The position numbers and the translations under genes were made by a program. A DNA stretch of 64,000 nucleotides from Mortierella sp. BCC40632 (Eukaryota > Mortierellomycota > Mortierellomycetes > Mortierellales > Mortierellaceae): contig WAEK01000007.1 in assembly GCA_011634665.1 (NCBI GenBank), positions 1,661,501 to 1,725,500 of the forward strand, written 5' to 3'. How positions within the stretch are numbered: the first letter of the stretch is position 1; the number at the start of each line of letters is the position of its first letter. The notes under the pieces are model-generated. The model was not told the origin of the DNA and searched no databases. It saw nothing but the letters and a program-made list of their open reading frames with translations. Below, in pieces: positions 12,118-22,253 of this stretch.

Positions 12118-13272
12118 TCAGAGGCCGTTGCTTTCACCATCCGTTTCCGGACCTCCTTCTTGAAGTATGGGTCTGTGGCCATGAAATAGTTCTCCACAAC
12201 CTTGGAAACGAAGGGATCGTCCAAACGCATGCTTCACCAACTGAGGACTTACTTCCTTGAGAACAAGGTCATGGCTCCCAAACATGCATCTCTGATACAT
12301 GAGGAGACTGAGCATACTCTCGATGGAATCTACAAGTCGATGTTTGTATTGGTTGTGTTTGTCTTGAAGACGCCTGATCTCATAACAAATGTTACCTTTG
12401 ATGTGTCGATTTGCCCAAGATACCAGCCTATCCTCAGCATCTTCGATCCCTGTACCTGGGTCATTGTATTTAATAATCCTCTCTCTAGATAGAAAGACAA
12501 CAATGCTGCGGGTATTAAGCATGCTGGGTTTGAGATCATTTTCACTGCCCTTCTCTTCAAGGTCATTTTCAAAGTAACATACCAATTGCCACTATAGCCG
12601 CAAACTTTTCGTACAGTATGTCGACCGCCTCCTGCGTAAGTTGCTGGACTGCTCGTCTTTTAGACACATCTGCGCCCGAGAAATGTAAGCCTTGATCGAA
12701 TCTCTTCCAGACCAGCCGGGAACCTCTAGATATTCAAAGGGAGTGGAACTATCCTTCAAGCCAGAACCAGAGCTCTGGACCCAGAAGAGCGTGCTGATGC
12801 TAAGCCCTGTGCCACACATTACAAGAGTGAGCTCATGTTGACCATTTTCTCGGACCGCATGGGGATAGGTGAGGGTAATGATCGAGCAGGGTTCACAAAG
12901 TCTGATCCTGACCTGAAGAAGTCGTTGAAACTGTCACCCAGGATCTATGCCTCGTCGTTAACGATGAGCATTCGAGTATTGTCCTTGATCATTGGTAGAC
13001 ATCCGCTATTGACAAGGCATGTCTTCAAACCTTCAAAGACAAGAGACCAAGAGAGGAACAGCAAGAGTGTGATCTTCCGTACAAAGTGGCTGCTGGCTTC
13101 GAAATCCACGACCGTAGAAGAGTCCTGGAGGTCCTTCAAGCGTTTGCGGACAGTGTTGTGAAGAGTCATCATATCTCCTGAGCCCCAGTCATCATCAGCA
13201 GCATTAAAGTAGAATCCCCAGTGCTGAGAGAGAAGTTCGATCGCAGCACGGGTCTTGCCACAGCCTATATCA
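12118..13272 (-). pseudogene. Decayed crinkler (CRN)-type P-loop NTPase gene
   Basis: This is a broken relative of the crinkler/CR effector NTPases that are expanded in Mortierella-like and arbuscular mycorrhizal fungi and in oomycetes. Reading begins after an acceptor-like TATAG near 13268 with the second half of a Walker A loop (GCGKTRAAIELL). It continues through FNAADDDWGSGDM, a family-like motif, to a Walker B-like segment (MLIVNDEA), where a TAG stop falls at 12945-12947. Recognisable coding sequence goes on in other frames at 12592-12819 (MCGTGLSISTLFWVQ) and 12118-12585 (DRLVSWANRHIKG, LLMYQRCMFGSHDLVLKEV). The breaks therefore include one stop and at least two frame changes. Walker A to Walker B is only about 100 residues, shorter than I recall for intact relatives, which suggests an internal deletion. 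No effector C-terminal domain was found. The family call rests on recalled motifs. Confidence 0.6.
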
Positions 13273-13991
13273 GTACAAGTAGAGACGGCAGTTGATCAAA
13301 GTGTGTAACTGGGATGATGGCTGTCAAAGTCAAGTGTTTGTCGATCATGGGTTGCGAAGCATGAGTGAAAGAAAGGGTGTGTGGACTGCAGAGAAAGAGA
13401 GGATAACGGAAAAGAGAAAAGGATAGGAACAGGAGATAGATGAAAGGCGTGGGGAGGGTGGATATTAGAGGCCAGAAAGTCTAAAAAGTGGCTTGAGCCA
13501 TGCAAGTCCCCTCCATCTTCGCCCCACCATCATTGCCTCCACGCTCATGCTGTCTATCCCACTTATCATCCTTCGTGTGCTCCTACTCCTCCCTCTCTCT
13601 CTCTCTCTCTCTCTCTGTCCAACCCGACTTCTCACTCGCTTCTAACCTCGTAGGCATTGTAAGTTGACAGAACATACCGCTGTTGGAGAACATGTCCCTT
13701 CATTCTTTTCTCCGTCAAACCTCCTTCAACTTCGTCGTTTCTCTATCCTCCGTCCCTCTCTTTTTTCCCACAGCGCCTCTCTTTTTTTCTACAGTACCTC
13801 TCATTTTCTGCGGTACCTCCCTTTTTTTCTGTTGAACTTCTTTTTACTGAATAGCTTCATTTTTTTCCTCAGCTCTTCTCTCTTTCCTCTTTTGGAACAA
13901 GTCCTCAATGAATGTTTGACAGGCTGTGTCTGATGGATTCTAACTCGATTCTTAAATGATATTGCAATAGCGTCCTTTGTACCCAGCTTCA
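13273..13991. other. Low-complexity stretch between the crinkler remnant and the zinc-finger ORF
   Basis: CT-repeat-rich DNA (CT dinucleotides near 13590-13616) and T-rich tracts (13690-13900). No exon of the crinkler N-terminal header could be identified here, nor a convincing upstream exon for the zinc-finger ORF. Confidence 0.5.
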
Positions 13992-14345
13992 ATGTCTCCG
14001 TCGTGGAAATGTCCTGACTGTTGGCATCAGGCGCCCTCAAAGCCCCGAGCGGAACAACATAAATTGGAATATCATTCTCATCGTTGCACTGTTTCATTCA
14101 AAGGTCCTGATGGCAGTATCAATGAGATGACGCTATCTCGATCAGACTTGCCGAATGGATCATTCAAATGTCCTCTTTGTTCAAAAGGTGTAAGAACCAG
14201 ATCTGGGATTCTCAAGCATGTGAAAGCAAACTGTTGCAATGGAAAAATTCAAGCAGAAAGACAACACATTTCTTCCTCTACTTCCCAACCCGAGGCTTCC
14301 CAGCATGGAACAAGTGATTCACGGTCTGCAAAGAGAAGTTATTAG
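13992..14345 (+). CDS. Small two-finger C2H2/C2HC protein, 117 aa
   Basis: I do not recognise a named family. Starting at the ATG at 13992, the frame encodes two zinc-finger-like units. The first is Cys7-x2-Cys10-x12-His23-x4-His28, and the second is Cys60-x2-Cys63-x12-His76-x4-Cys81. The regular spacing argues that this strand and frame are, or were, coding. The C-terminal 35 residues are Ser/Gln-rich. An acceptor-like TACCCAG just before the ATG could mean there is an upstream exon. The gene sits in a stretch with a decayed neighbour on each side, so it may itself be a remnant or a lineage-specific gene. DNA, RNA or protein binding cannot be told apart. Confidence 0.5.
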   Translation: MSPSWKCPDCWHQAPSKPRAEQHKLEYHSHRCTVSFKGPDGSINEMTLSRSDLPNGSFKCPLCSKGVRTRSGILKHVKANCCNGKIQAERQHISSSTSQPEASQHGTSDSRSAKRSY

Positions 14346-14369
14346 GAGACGGTGCTATCTGTATTTGGA

Positions 14370-15708
14370 ATGTTTAGCGCAGATGATGTCGACAAAAGAC
14401 TTGTTATAGCCCTTGCCGAGAAGTAAGAACTCGCCGCGCTTTGTATTCAGGATGATGATGAACTTGATCAAACCGTCCTTTCTGATAATAACCTCTGCCA
14501 ATAGGTACAAACTCGCCGCTCTGCATTCAAGATGAGAATGGGCTTGATCAACCCTTTCTATCCGATCAAAGAACCCTCAAAAAATTCAAGTCTGGCGAGA
14601 TCTTTGAAACGATTGCTACCCCTATTTTCAAGTCACCAGAGCAGGTAGAGGCAATGGCGGCGCCCCTACTCCCGGCTTCGAGACATTAATTGCCACCTCA
14701 CCTCTGTTGCATGTACTTCGAAGCAGAGCTTATTTGGAGCTTTCAGAACCTCTGTGCAAATTGATGAACATGGACTGGGATCAACTGGCACTCCGATTTG
14801 CATGCGCAAGATTACTTTCGGGTGGGATCTTGCTCAACACCTTTAGTAGCCATGCAGTAATGATAAATTGCATCGAGGTGTATGCCAGGAGAAAGGATGT
14901 CGACGCACACAGTGAGCCATTTGGTGTCCTCAAGGGAAAAACAACACCCACATCGCTCCCACCGACGACGACGAAGATTCGATATACAAACGTCTGGCCC
15001 ACGACTATAAACACGAGCGAAGGTCAAAAGCTCGTAATTGGAACGCTTAGTTTCAATGCTCTTATTACGTCATCTACCAGGCTCGACCTTTTTGAGTCAC
15101 CCTCAATTGGAGGAACAACTTCCACATTCGTCCTTGGCGACTTCAGGACTTCATCAGGAACCAGAATCTTCTTGGACATGAAATCAGTCAGTGACGCTGG
15201 GAGGATTGCTTCAGCGCAGGAATCACGCTGTATCTCCAATACCAACAAGAGAGAGCAGCTGCGTCAGCTTAGAAATAAGTTTGATGAGCTCTCTTCATAC
15301 TCTATGTGACGAGCGTCGGGTGATATTACCAACCATCACACAGCATGGCCATATACAGTTTTCACACTCTCAAGTTGCGATTCCCTGAGATCCGGTAACA
15401 GTCTGGCTGTTGCTACGGTGTTTAGTGCTATTGCCTTGCAAGTCCAAGCAAATGCGGAAAAAGCGAGGCTCGAACTAGAAGTGATAAAAAAGGCAGACCG
15501 TCTTTGCAATTGCAATGGCGAAATCAAAACAACCCTGTTGAAGATTCGGGACCTGTTCAAAGAGGAACAATCTATCAGAATGATAGGCAATCAATCCTTG
15601 AATACTGAGCTAGAGGTGCTAGCAGGATTGTTGTCAAGTGTGATAGCCGACAAGAACAAGATCGTCGGAAAATACATTAAGGAATGCTTCTCGACCAAAC
15701 AATGAGTC
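14370..15708 (+). pseudogene. Decayed orphan ORF with internal tandem duplication
   Basis: The reading starts well at 14370 (MFSADDVDKRLVIALAEK) and reaches a GTAAGA donor at 14423. The sequence after the first plausible acceptor (14504) then hits a stop within about ten codons. A related frame resumes (TLKKFKSGEIFETIATPIF, about 14570-14640), ends, and is followed by open frames at 14707-15309 and 15418-15705. The first of these begins with TTG, not ATG. The last is Lys/Glu/Leu-rich and looks like a coiled coil. I do not recognise any domain. The multiple breaks, together with an imperfect 65-bp duplication in the 5' part, favour a degraded gene. An undetected intron pattern could still rescue it. 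Confidence 0.4.
14421..14567 (+). repeat. Imperfect tandem duplication of about 65 bp
   Basis: Copy 1 (14421-14486) and copy 2 (about 14502-14567) share the order ACTCGCCGC, ATTCA(A/G)GATGA, CTTGATCAA and TCTGAT. Copy 2 lacks one base near 14520 relative to copy 1, which shifts its reading frame. Confidence 0.7.
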
Positions 15709-17925
15709 TTTTCTCAGTTGCTTTGAATACTCTTTTGCTTTGAGTACCATTTGCTTTGATGTCATCCAAATTCGCTCGGCTGCTTAGAACCAATGACCTG
15801 AAATAAAGTGTCAGGCAATAAAAGACTCAAGTAACAGTAAATGGGAGAGTACACTCCTCCGCTGAATTTTTTTTTTACTTGCAAGACATTTCGGTGAGAT
15901 GACAGTACAATACGTTGAGTCAATCTGTCTCCTCCCCTGAGACTATTTTTCAAACGATATGGTGGTTCTTTCAGTTACCCAAATGGCCTCGGGTCCATCC
16001 TCGGGTCCACCTTCTATCAGAGCATAACACATTAGATACAAATAGACATCCAGTATCATGCGCCTTAATGCATGACCCCACCTTGAGAATTCACTTCATC
16101 CTGGTTCCTTTCTGGAGTCAAACAATGGTCAGTGCGCTGACTTTTTTTTTTTTTTTTTTTTTTAGAAATAGAGACACTTGGGTAAAGAGGATTATAAGGC
16201 TTTGCCTTGTGCTGACTGTCCCTTCCAATTACCTGACTGAAGACAAATCGAGGTGGTGATGGTGCCGATTTCCTCAAGAGAGTCAGACTATGCGAGGTTG
16301 CTTTTGATGACTATACTCTTACCTTTGATAAAGATTGCTTTCACGAAAAGAGAAAGATGGGGATCATAACAACCCTTTATCTTAATAGCGCGAATTACAC
16401 AAGAGTTCTCGCTTGAATGGTCTGTTCACCCCGTTACTCACGTGTGAGATGCAAAGATTCAGGCTTCTGTAACGAAACCTACACCTGGAGATATCATTTC
16501 AGATGGGTGTCCCACAGCTCGAGATAACGACAGCGCTAGAACTCGACTTTTCTACAGCAGAAGTCCCTCCTTGGATGATTGTGGAAGAGGGCGTGTCGGA
16601 ACAAATGTAAATTATTACTGGTGCTAGTCTTTTTTCTTTTCTTTTTTTTTTCTTTTTTTTTTTTTTTTTTTTTTGCTGCAAGTGGTACTTATGGAGAAAT
16701 ATAAAAGGACAGGAGCACAAGACCACAAGACACAAAGTTGGTTAGATATATCTTTATTGTAGAGTATACCATAGCCGATGGTAGCCACGGCTTCTGGACC
16801 TTACTCATCCACTCGCTCACACTCATGTTCATGTCCAAACATGTGCGCCTTCCACTTTTTCCCTTGCACTCAATCCCCATTGCACTGTCCCTTCACTCTC
16901 CTTTTACCTTCTTCCTCATCTTCGGGCCTCACCTAACCTCTTTTCATTAGCAGGCAACTAGATCTCTTTGGGTATTTTACACCATATAGCCTGAAAAGTC
17001 ACCAGTATGCTATAGTTCAAGTGCTCTTCAAAAACCCGCCGACCCATTCATTTAGCTTGATCCACTAATAGCACCTGTGCTCTTTTTTTCTTTCTTTCTG
17101 ACTTCAAAGAGGAAGGACCATGATAGTTTTCGTTAGTATCAATGTGTTTCCAATGCCCTAAGGAGGCTTGGGACCTCATTACAGTCTGATTGTACACCTG
17201 AAAAAGGATAAAAAGAATTGTCATACCATGGGAACGAGTATGCTGCCTACAGAACAAGGAAGAGTTCGTCTTGGAGACCACCGGCTAAATAACATCCGCC
17301 TAAAAGCGGCACCTGCAAGTGCCAGATCCTCAAGAGTTGTCACAAAATTGCGCGATCAATGCTGAAAAGAGCGTCTGGGACAGTTTGCTGGGGTCTCCCT
17401 TAGGCTGACAAAAAGGTAATGACTCAGTGTACGAGTGTTGTTCAGAGAAAGCCTGGTAGGGAAAGAAAAAGAGTCTCTCTTTTTTTTTTTTTTTTTCCTC
17501 TGTGGACGTTTATTATTAAAAAATTTTTTTTTTGAAGCATGCATACGCTCATGCCCGCATTGGGCGTACATGGGTAAAGTGGGATGGAGAAAGGGCAGCT
17601 AGGCACAGGGCTCTGAGTTTAGAATACAAGACCGAAAAAAATCGAACGGCCAATTGCCTCTTCCCCTCTGAGAGCAAAAAGAAGCCCTTTGGCTCCGCCC
17701 AACGATTTCAAATTCGAGGATTAATAATCCGAAGCGAGACGCGTTTTCTACATGTCACACTTTAGTATATTAATCCCGAGTTTGGACAGCTCTTGTTTCC
17801 TCACCACTCTTCTCACCACTCTTCTCCAATCCTATTCTCCTTTACTAGCAAGCACATCTTCAGAGAGCACTTCACCTACCTCCTTCACTCTCTTACCACT
17901 CTTACTCCTACCACCACTTCAAACC
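15709..17925. other. Gene-poor AT-rich region
   Basis: Long T runs lie at 16142-16163, about 16655-16674 and 17480-17496. Only short open frames with no signature were found. The last 150 bp are CT-rich and form the probable leader of the first OYE gene. Nothing else was recognised. Confidence 0.55.
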
Positions 17926-19407
17926 ATGCCTTCTTTCGAGACTGTCGATACCCAAGTCAAGGACACCATCAAGTCCGTCTCTGACGCTGTTAACCAGGTC
18001 CGCCCCTACATCCCTGAAGAGCACGTCTACCTCGAGCAAGCCCATGTTCCTGGCAGTTACCTCGGTCCCCTGGATGCCTCTCTTCCTGATGCAGATAAAA
18101 TTCCTCTGCTCTTCCAGCCCTTCACTATCAAGGGCTTGACCATGCCCAACCGACTTGTGGTTGCACCCATGTGCACCTACAGCTCCAAGGGAGGTTTCCT
18201 CAACAACTTCCATCTTGCCCACTACACGACCTTTGCCATGCATGGTGCTGGTTTGATCACGATTGAGGCCGCTGGTATTTTGCCTAACGCTCGTATCACT
18301 CCCGGGTGCATTGGTCTCTGGTCAGACGAGCACATCCACAAACTGAAGGAAATCGTCGATACGGTTCATGAGCATCGCGCCAAAGTCAGCATCCAACTCG
18401 CACACTCTGGACGAAAGGTAAGAATAAGGGGAGGGTTTTTAAAGGACGATGATAAGCCAGTTGACACATCGTCACAACGCCTTCAACAGATAAAGAGGGG
18501 GAGGGGGAGGGGAAAGAAAGTTATACAAGAGAAACTTTGAAAAAAAAAAAAAAAAAAAAAAAGTTCGTCGCAGACGCCGCAGACGCCGCTTTTTTTAACA
18601 CAGCCTTATTTTTCTCCATCACACCTAAAATAGTCTTCAGACAAGGCGTATTACAGCACTCATGATGAGTCGGAACACTGGCGCGACAACGTTGTTGCTC
18701 CCAGTGGAGGTGCCGATTTCCAGTGGGACGAAAACCACAATGTGCCTCGTGAGCTCTCGATCGAAGAAATCCAGGAAATTGTCAAGGCCTGGGGTCAGGC
18801 CGCAGCTCGTGCCTCCAAGGCAGGTGTGGACGCAGTTGAGATCCATGGTGCTCATGGATACTTGATTCACAACTTCTTGTCGCCTCTCACCAACAAGCGT
18901 ACTGATCGGTACGGAGGCTCGCTTGAGAACCGAGCACGTTTCTTGCTCGAGGTCGTTCGTGAGGTCCGTGCTAACCTTCCTGAAGACAAGCCCTTGTTCC
19001 TCAGAGTCTCGGCTTCAGACCTGGTCGAGACCGTTGTGGAGGAGCCCTCTTGGGAGATTGAGCAGACGGTTCAGGTGGCCAAGTGGGCAAAGGAGGCTGG
19101 TGTCGATGTTCTCCACGTCTCTTCGGGTGGTAACTGGCACAAGCAAAAGATTGTGGCCACCCCTGGTTACCAAGTTCCATATGCCGAAAAGATCAAGAAG
19201 GAAGTACCTGGATTGAAGGTCATTGCTGTCGGTATCATCAACAGTGGTAAGCACGCCGAGGAGGTTCTGGTGCAGGAAAAGGCTGACTTGGTTGCTGCTG
19301 GCCGTATCTTCTTGCATCATCCAACATTCCCCATCGACGCTGCCCGTGAATTGAACGTAAAGGCTGCGATGGCGATGCAGTACACTCGCGGCCGCTATGT
19401 TCTCTAA
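17926..19407 (+). CDS. Old Yellow Enzyme family NADH:flavin oxidoreductase (paralogue 1)
   Basis: This FMN-dependent ene-reductase of the YqjM-like branch reduces activated C=C bonds using NAD(P)H. Exons 17926-18417 and 18634-19407 give 421 residues. Family signatures are VVAPMCTYSS (the flavin-modulating Cys and Tyr), the substrate-binding pair in EIHGAHGYLIHNFLSP, RYGGSLENRARF, and RVSASD. The phosphate loop reads AAGRIFLHHP: the Gly-Arg pair is kept, but the usual LR(D/N)P is LHHP. The start at 17926 follows a CT-rich leader and gives an N-terminus comparable with the paralogues. A frame extending upstream to 17752 is judged to be leader. The intron after GRK is at the same place in the two paralogues near 42-45 kb and carries a run of 23 A. 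The natural substrate is unknown. Confidence 0.93.
18540..18562 (+). repeat. A23 homopolymer in the OYE paralogue 1 intron
   Basis: Uninterrupted A run inside the intron 18418-18633. Confidence 0.9.
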
Positions 19408-20137
19408 ATAGCCCGGATTCCCCCTTTATCTCCGAAAGTTCCAAGGATCCTTCTTTTTAGAATGTAACTATTGTAACTTTTGTCGCTAGTCCTCTTCTCT
19501 GGAAAAACAATTAAACATCCACACATTTATATATTACACTCACACCACGCCACACACCTTTGAATGGAAATGAGCGGGACGAAAATGCTTCAGATTTGAA
19601 ATGAGAATGCCCTTTCTTTCCTACATGAGTCAAGTGTGCCAAACAACCCGGAGGAACCCAGGAGAAACAAATCTAGCCAACATCGTATCCGTGCCTTTGG
19701 AAGTATGTTCATGGTAAACGGGATTGAAGTAGTAGGACAAAGGTATTCCAGTCGCGCCAGCATTTTGCTTTTGCCTACTGTTTGCTCCATTGACTTGGTG
19801 GGGCGGAGGTCATGGGTGACTCAGAAGATTAGGGTACTCGATGCTCGTCACCCTATTCTCTCCGTGTAATTGATCCAAGAAAAAAGGGTCATGACCGTCC
19901 ATCGATGAGAGAAAGGAGATAAGGAGAGAGAAGGAAGGCTTGAGTGGCCAAGGAAGACCAGCACAACCAATTGAGATACATTGTTCATGGCCGACAAGAA
20001 ATTTTTCTTGGCACTCTATGAGTAAAGTCTATCAGGACTCCTTTTAGGAGGAACTAACACTGTTCTAGCAGGACACCAAGAGTAACAAAATAGACTCTAT
20101 TCTAACATCCTTCTCAAAGACTTAGAGTCCATAGACT
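19408..20137. other. Intergenic region, convergent gene ends
   Basis: 3' flanks of OYE paralogue 1 (+) and the methyltransferase (-). No coding signal was seen. Confidence 0.6.
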
Positions 20138-21141
20138 CTACTCTCGACGATTGCTCAAAAAGAGAAAGATATCCTCGCTTTGCCAAGTCGGGTCCTGTTC
20201 TTCGGGCTTGATATCACGGAATCGAAAGACTTTTCCGAGTTGTGCAAAAAATTCGAGTTCCTGTGAAAAGTCGCGTTTCTCGAATGAGATGACGAGCTGA
20301 GTCCTTGGGGTTGGGATCAGTTTGTCGAGAGTCCCGACCAAGGATGGGAATAGAGCAGGAACCCAAATGCAGTCGCTCACAATGACCAAATCCCAATCAA
20401 TAGACAAGAGCCCGCTATTCTCATATGCTGAAGGGTCGAGCTTGTGGGACTGAGCAGTCTTTGAGGGTGCAGGTTCCTGACTGTCATGAGTCTGCTTTTG
20501 TGATGATAAAAGTTCCGCCTCCTTTTCAATTGCTGAGGTAGTGGCAGAAGGTGGAGCAAAGATTCCGCTGACATGCTCCCAGTCAAGGATACGCGCTTCT
20601 AAATCCACACCCTTGACCTTGTTCCTGTCCATGTTTTGACGCAAGAGAGGCACGACACTCTCTTTGTCTGTTAGGACCACTTTTCCTTCAAATCCTTTGG
20701 AGCCCATCAATCTTGCCAAAGCGAGCCCAACGAGCCCCGTGCCCGATCCAAGTTCCAGTACATTGAGTGATTTAGGTAGTGTAGAGTCTTTTGAAGAAGC
20801 GGACGAAATCAAACGGTCAAGAAGGTTCGACTTTTCAAAGTATTTTGCCAAGACGATAGCAGCATCCCAAATAGTCGATCCAACTCCTGCATGTCTTGAG
20901 GACGGGGGGAATAGGTGGACAGTACGGAGAGAGATTTGAAGGTGAAAGTAGTTGGAAATCAGTCATAGTCAGTTCAAGAGCGAGTAAAAAAAAAAAGGGT
21001 ACAGTTGTTGTAAAAGGTCCCAGAGTGGCAAGCAGAAAGGAGTTCTTACAGTATCCCTGTGGGGTCCTCGAGCAAACTGAGAGGCTCTAGAGTATAGTCG
21101 TTGAAATCATACTCGCGTGTCGAAAGAAGTGATTCGTCCAT
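20138..21141 (-). CDS. METTL21-like seven-beta-strand methyltransferase
   Basis: This is a predicted SAM-dependent protein (probably lysine) methyltransferase of the METTL21/FAM86 group. Exons 21141-21050 and 20894-20138 give 282 residues. The join (DPTGILHAGVGSTIWDAAIVLAKYFE) recreates the WDAA...LAKY segment typical of the family. The SAM-binding motif I is VLELGSGTGLVGLALARL and the acidic end of strand 2 is VVLTDKE. The post-motif SIDWDLVIVSDCIWVPALF is where METTL21-type enzymes have their catalytic or substrate D-x-x-(Y/W) region. A Ser/Gln-rich insert of about 40 residues interrupts the fold before that motif. Its start is only 131 bp from the divergent DUF952 gene. The exact substrate cannot be told. 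Confidence 0.85.
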
Positions 21142-21272
21142 CTTTCAAAGAGAGATGTAAAGGACTGAAATCATCCAGATTTCAGAACTCTTATTGGTCG
21201 AGAGAGCCTTCAGGAAAAAAAAATACCTGGCAGCTTTTTTTCTTCATGTCCGAATTCTCACAACCTCTCGCC
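21142..21272. promoter_or_regulatory. Putative bidirectional promoter of the methyltransferase/DUF952 pair
   Basis: Only 131 bp separate the two divergent ATGs, so the genes must share regulatory DNA or have overlapping leaders. No TATA box was found. Confidence 0.55.
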
Positions 21273-21686
21273 ATGGCTGAATCCTTCGCTCCGGCTGTAG
21301 CCCCCACCAATGTCTACAAACTGATCTCACCCGCAGCCTCCTTTAACCCCGAGGATCGCGTCTTGCCACTCTCGGCTCTCGACAAGGCTGATGGCTTCTA
21401 CCACCTCTCAACCTCAGCTCAAGTACCAGGCACTGCGAATCGATTTTTCCCTGGTTCGAAATTCAAGGACCTGTTGATCCTCAAGATTCAATTCTCAGGC
21501 ATCAATCCTTTGGTCAAATGGGAACCTGCCCTAGGCGAACACCCAACAGATGCTAGTCGAATCTTCCCCCATGTTTATGGAGACCTCCTTCAACAACATA
21601 TCGTTGGACAGATCCTCTTGGACTGGCAAGAGGACAAAAATTCATGGGACTTCTCTGAGGGATGGGAGGACCGCTTGCAGTCATGA
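21273..21686 (+). CDS. DUF952 family protein, 137 aa
   Basis: This single-exon gene matches the DUF952 pattern: an N-terminal YKLIS, then DGFYHLSTSAQVPGTANRFF, LLILKI, LVKWEPA and FPHVYGDL. These His/Ser/Trp/Glu positions are the conserved core of the family, which is related in fold to ADP-ribosyltransferase-like proteins. No activity is established for the family, and I infer none here. The ATG at 21273 is preferred because it gives the family's usual length. An in-frame ATG at 21246 would add nine residues. Confidence 0.85.
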   Translation: MAESFAPAVAPTNVYKLISPAASFNPEDRVLPLSALDKADGFYHLSTSAQVPGTANRFFPGSKFKDLLILKIQFSGINPLVKWEPALGEHPTDASRIFPHVYGDLLQQHIVGQILLDWQEDKNSWDFSEGWEDRLQS

Positions 21687-22253
21687 GAAACGATATCTTT
21701 TTCCTGCTTCTGCAATTTAAAGAGGAAAAGGATGGCAGCAACACAGCGCGTCCCTTGATGAGAGGCAGACGGCGTAGCAGGAATAAAAGAAGGAAAGAGA
21801 AAAAGCAAACCATAGGTCTTGATTTGCTAGACCCCAGAGGGCACAGAGGATCTTTTAGGCCGAGATTGGTCCAACATTGAATCCCAACACTTTTTTTTTA
21901 TATCCAAATCTGATCGTGTTCCCGCGTTCTCCTGATCCTGACAGTAGTTCGGTCAGCTCAGTCGACAAGTCGACACACCATACATTTTAGCCTCTATAGG
22001 AGACTATGCCCATTCTCTCAAGATAGAAAGAGTGGGTCAGTTGACCGATTCCTTTAGACCCTCCTGAAATTTATGCTGGAATGAGGAAGACTCTTCAGTT
22101 TTATTGGTATTTCGATCCGTTGAAAGTAGTGTAGTGTCTATACAACTCCTGGTTGGTGTTGCGTCGATAATGTTGACAAAACGTGATTGTAGTTGCTCCC
22201 AGTATCTGACGCCCTTCATGATTTTTGTTTGAATTCAGTCTGTTGAATGTCCT
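21687..22253. other. Intergenic region, convergent gene ends
   Basis: No coding signature was seen. A short T run lies near 21891-21899. Confidence 0.55.

Noticed and set aside
12202..12492. Plus-strand open frame opposite the crinkler remnant
   Set aside because: The minus strand carries the recognisable motifs. The plus frame is their shadow.
13801..14097. Minus-strand frame across the zinc-finger ORF
   Set aside because: The plus strand has exact zinc-finger spacing. The minus frame ends in a Lys/Arg run made by T-rich DNA.
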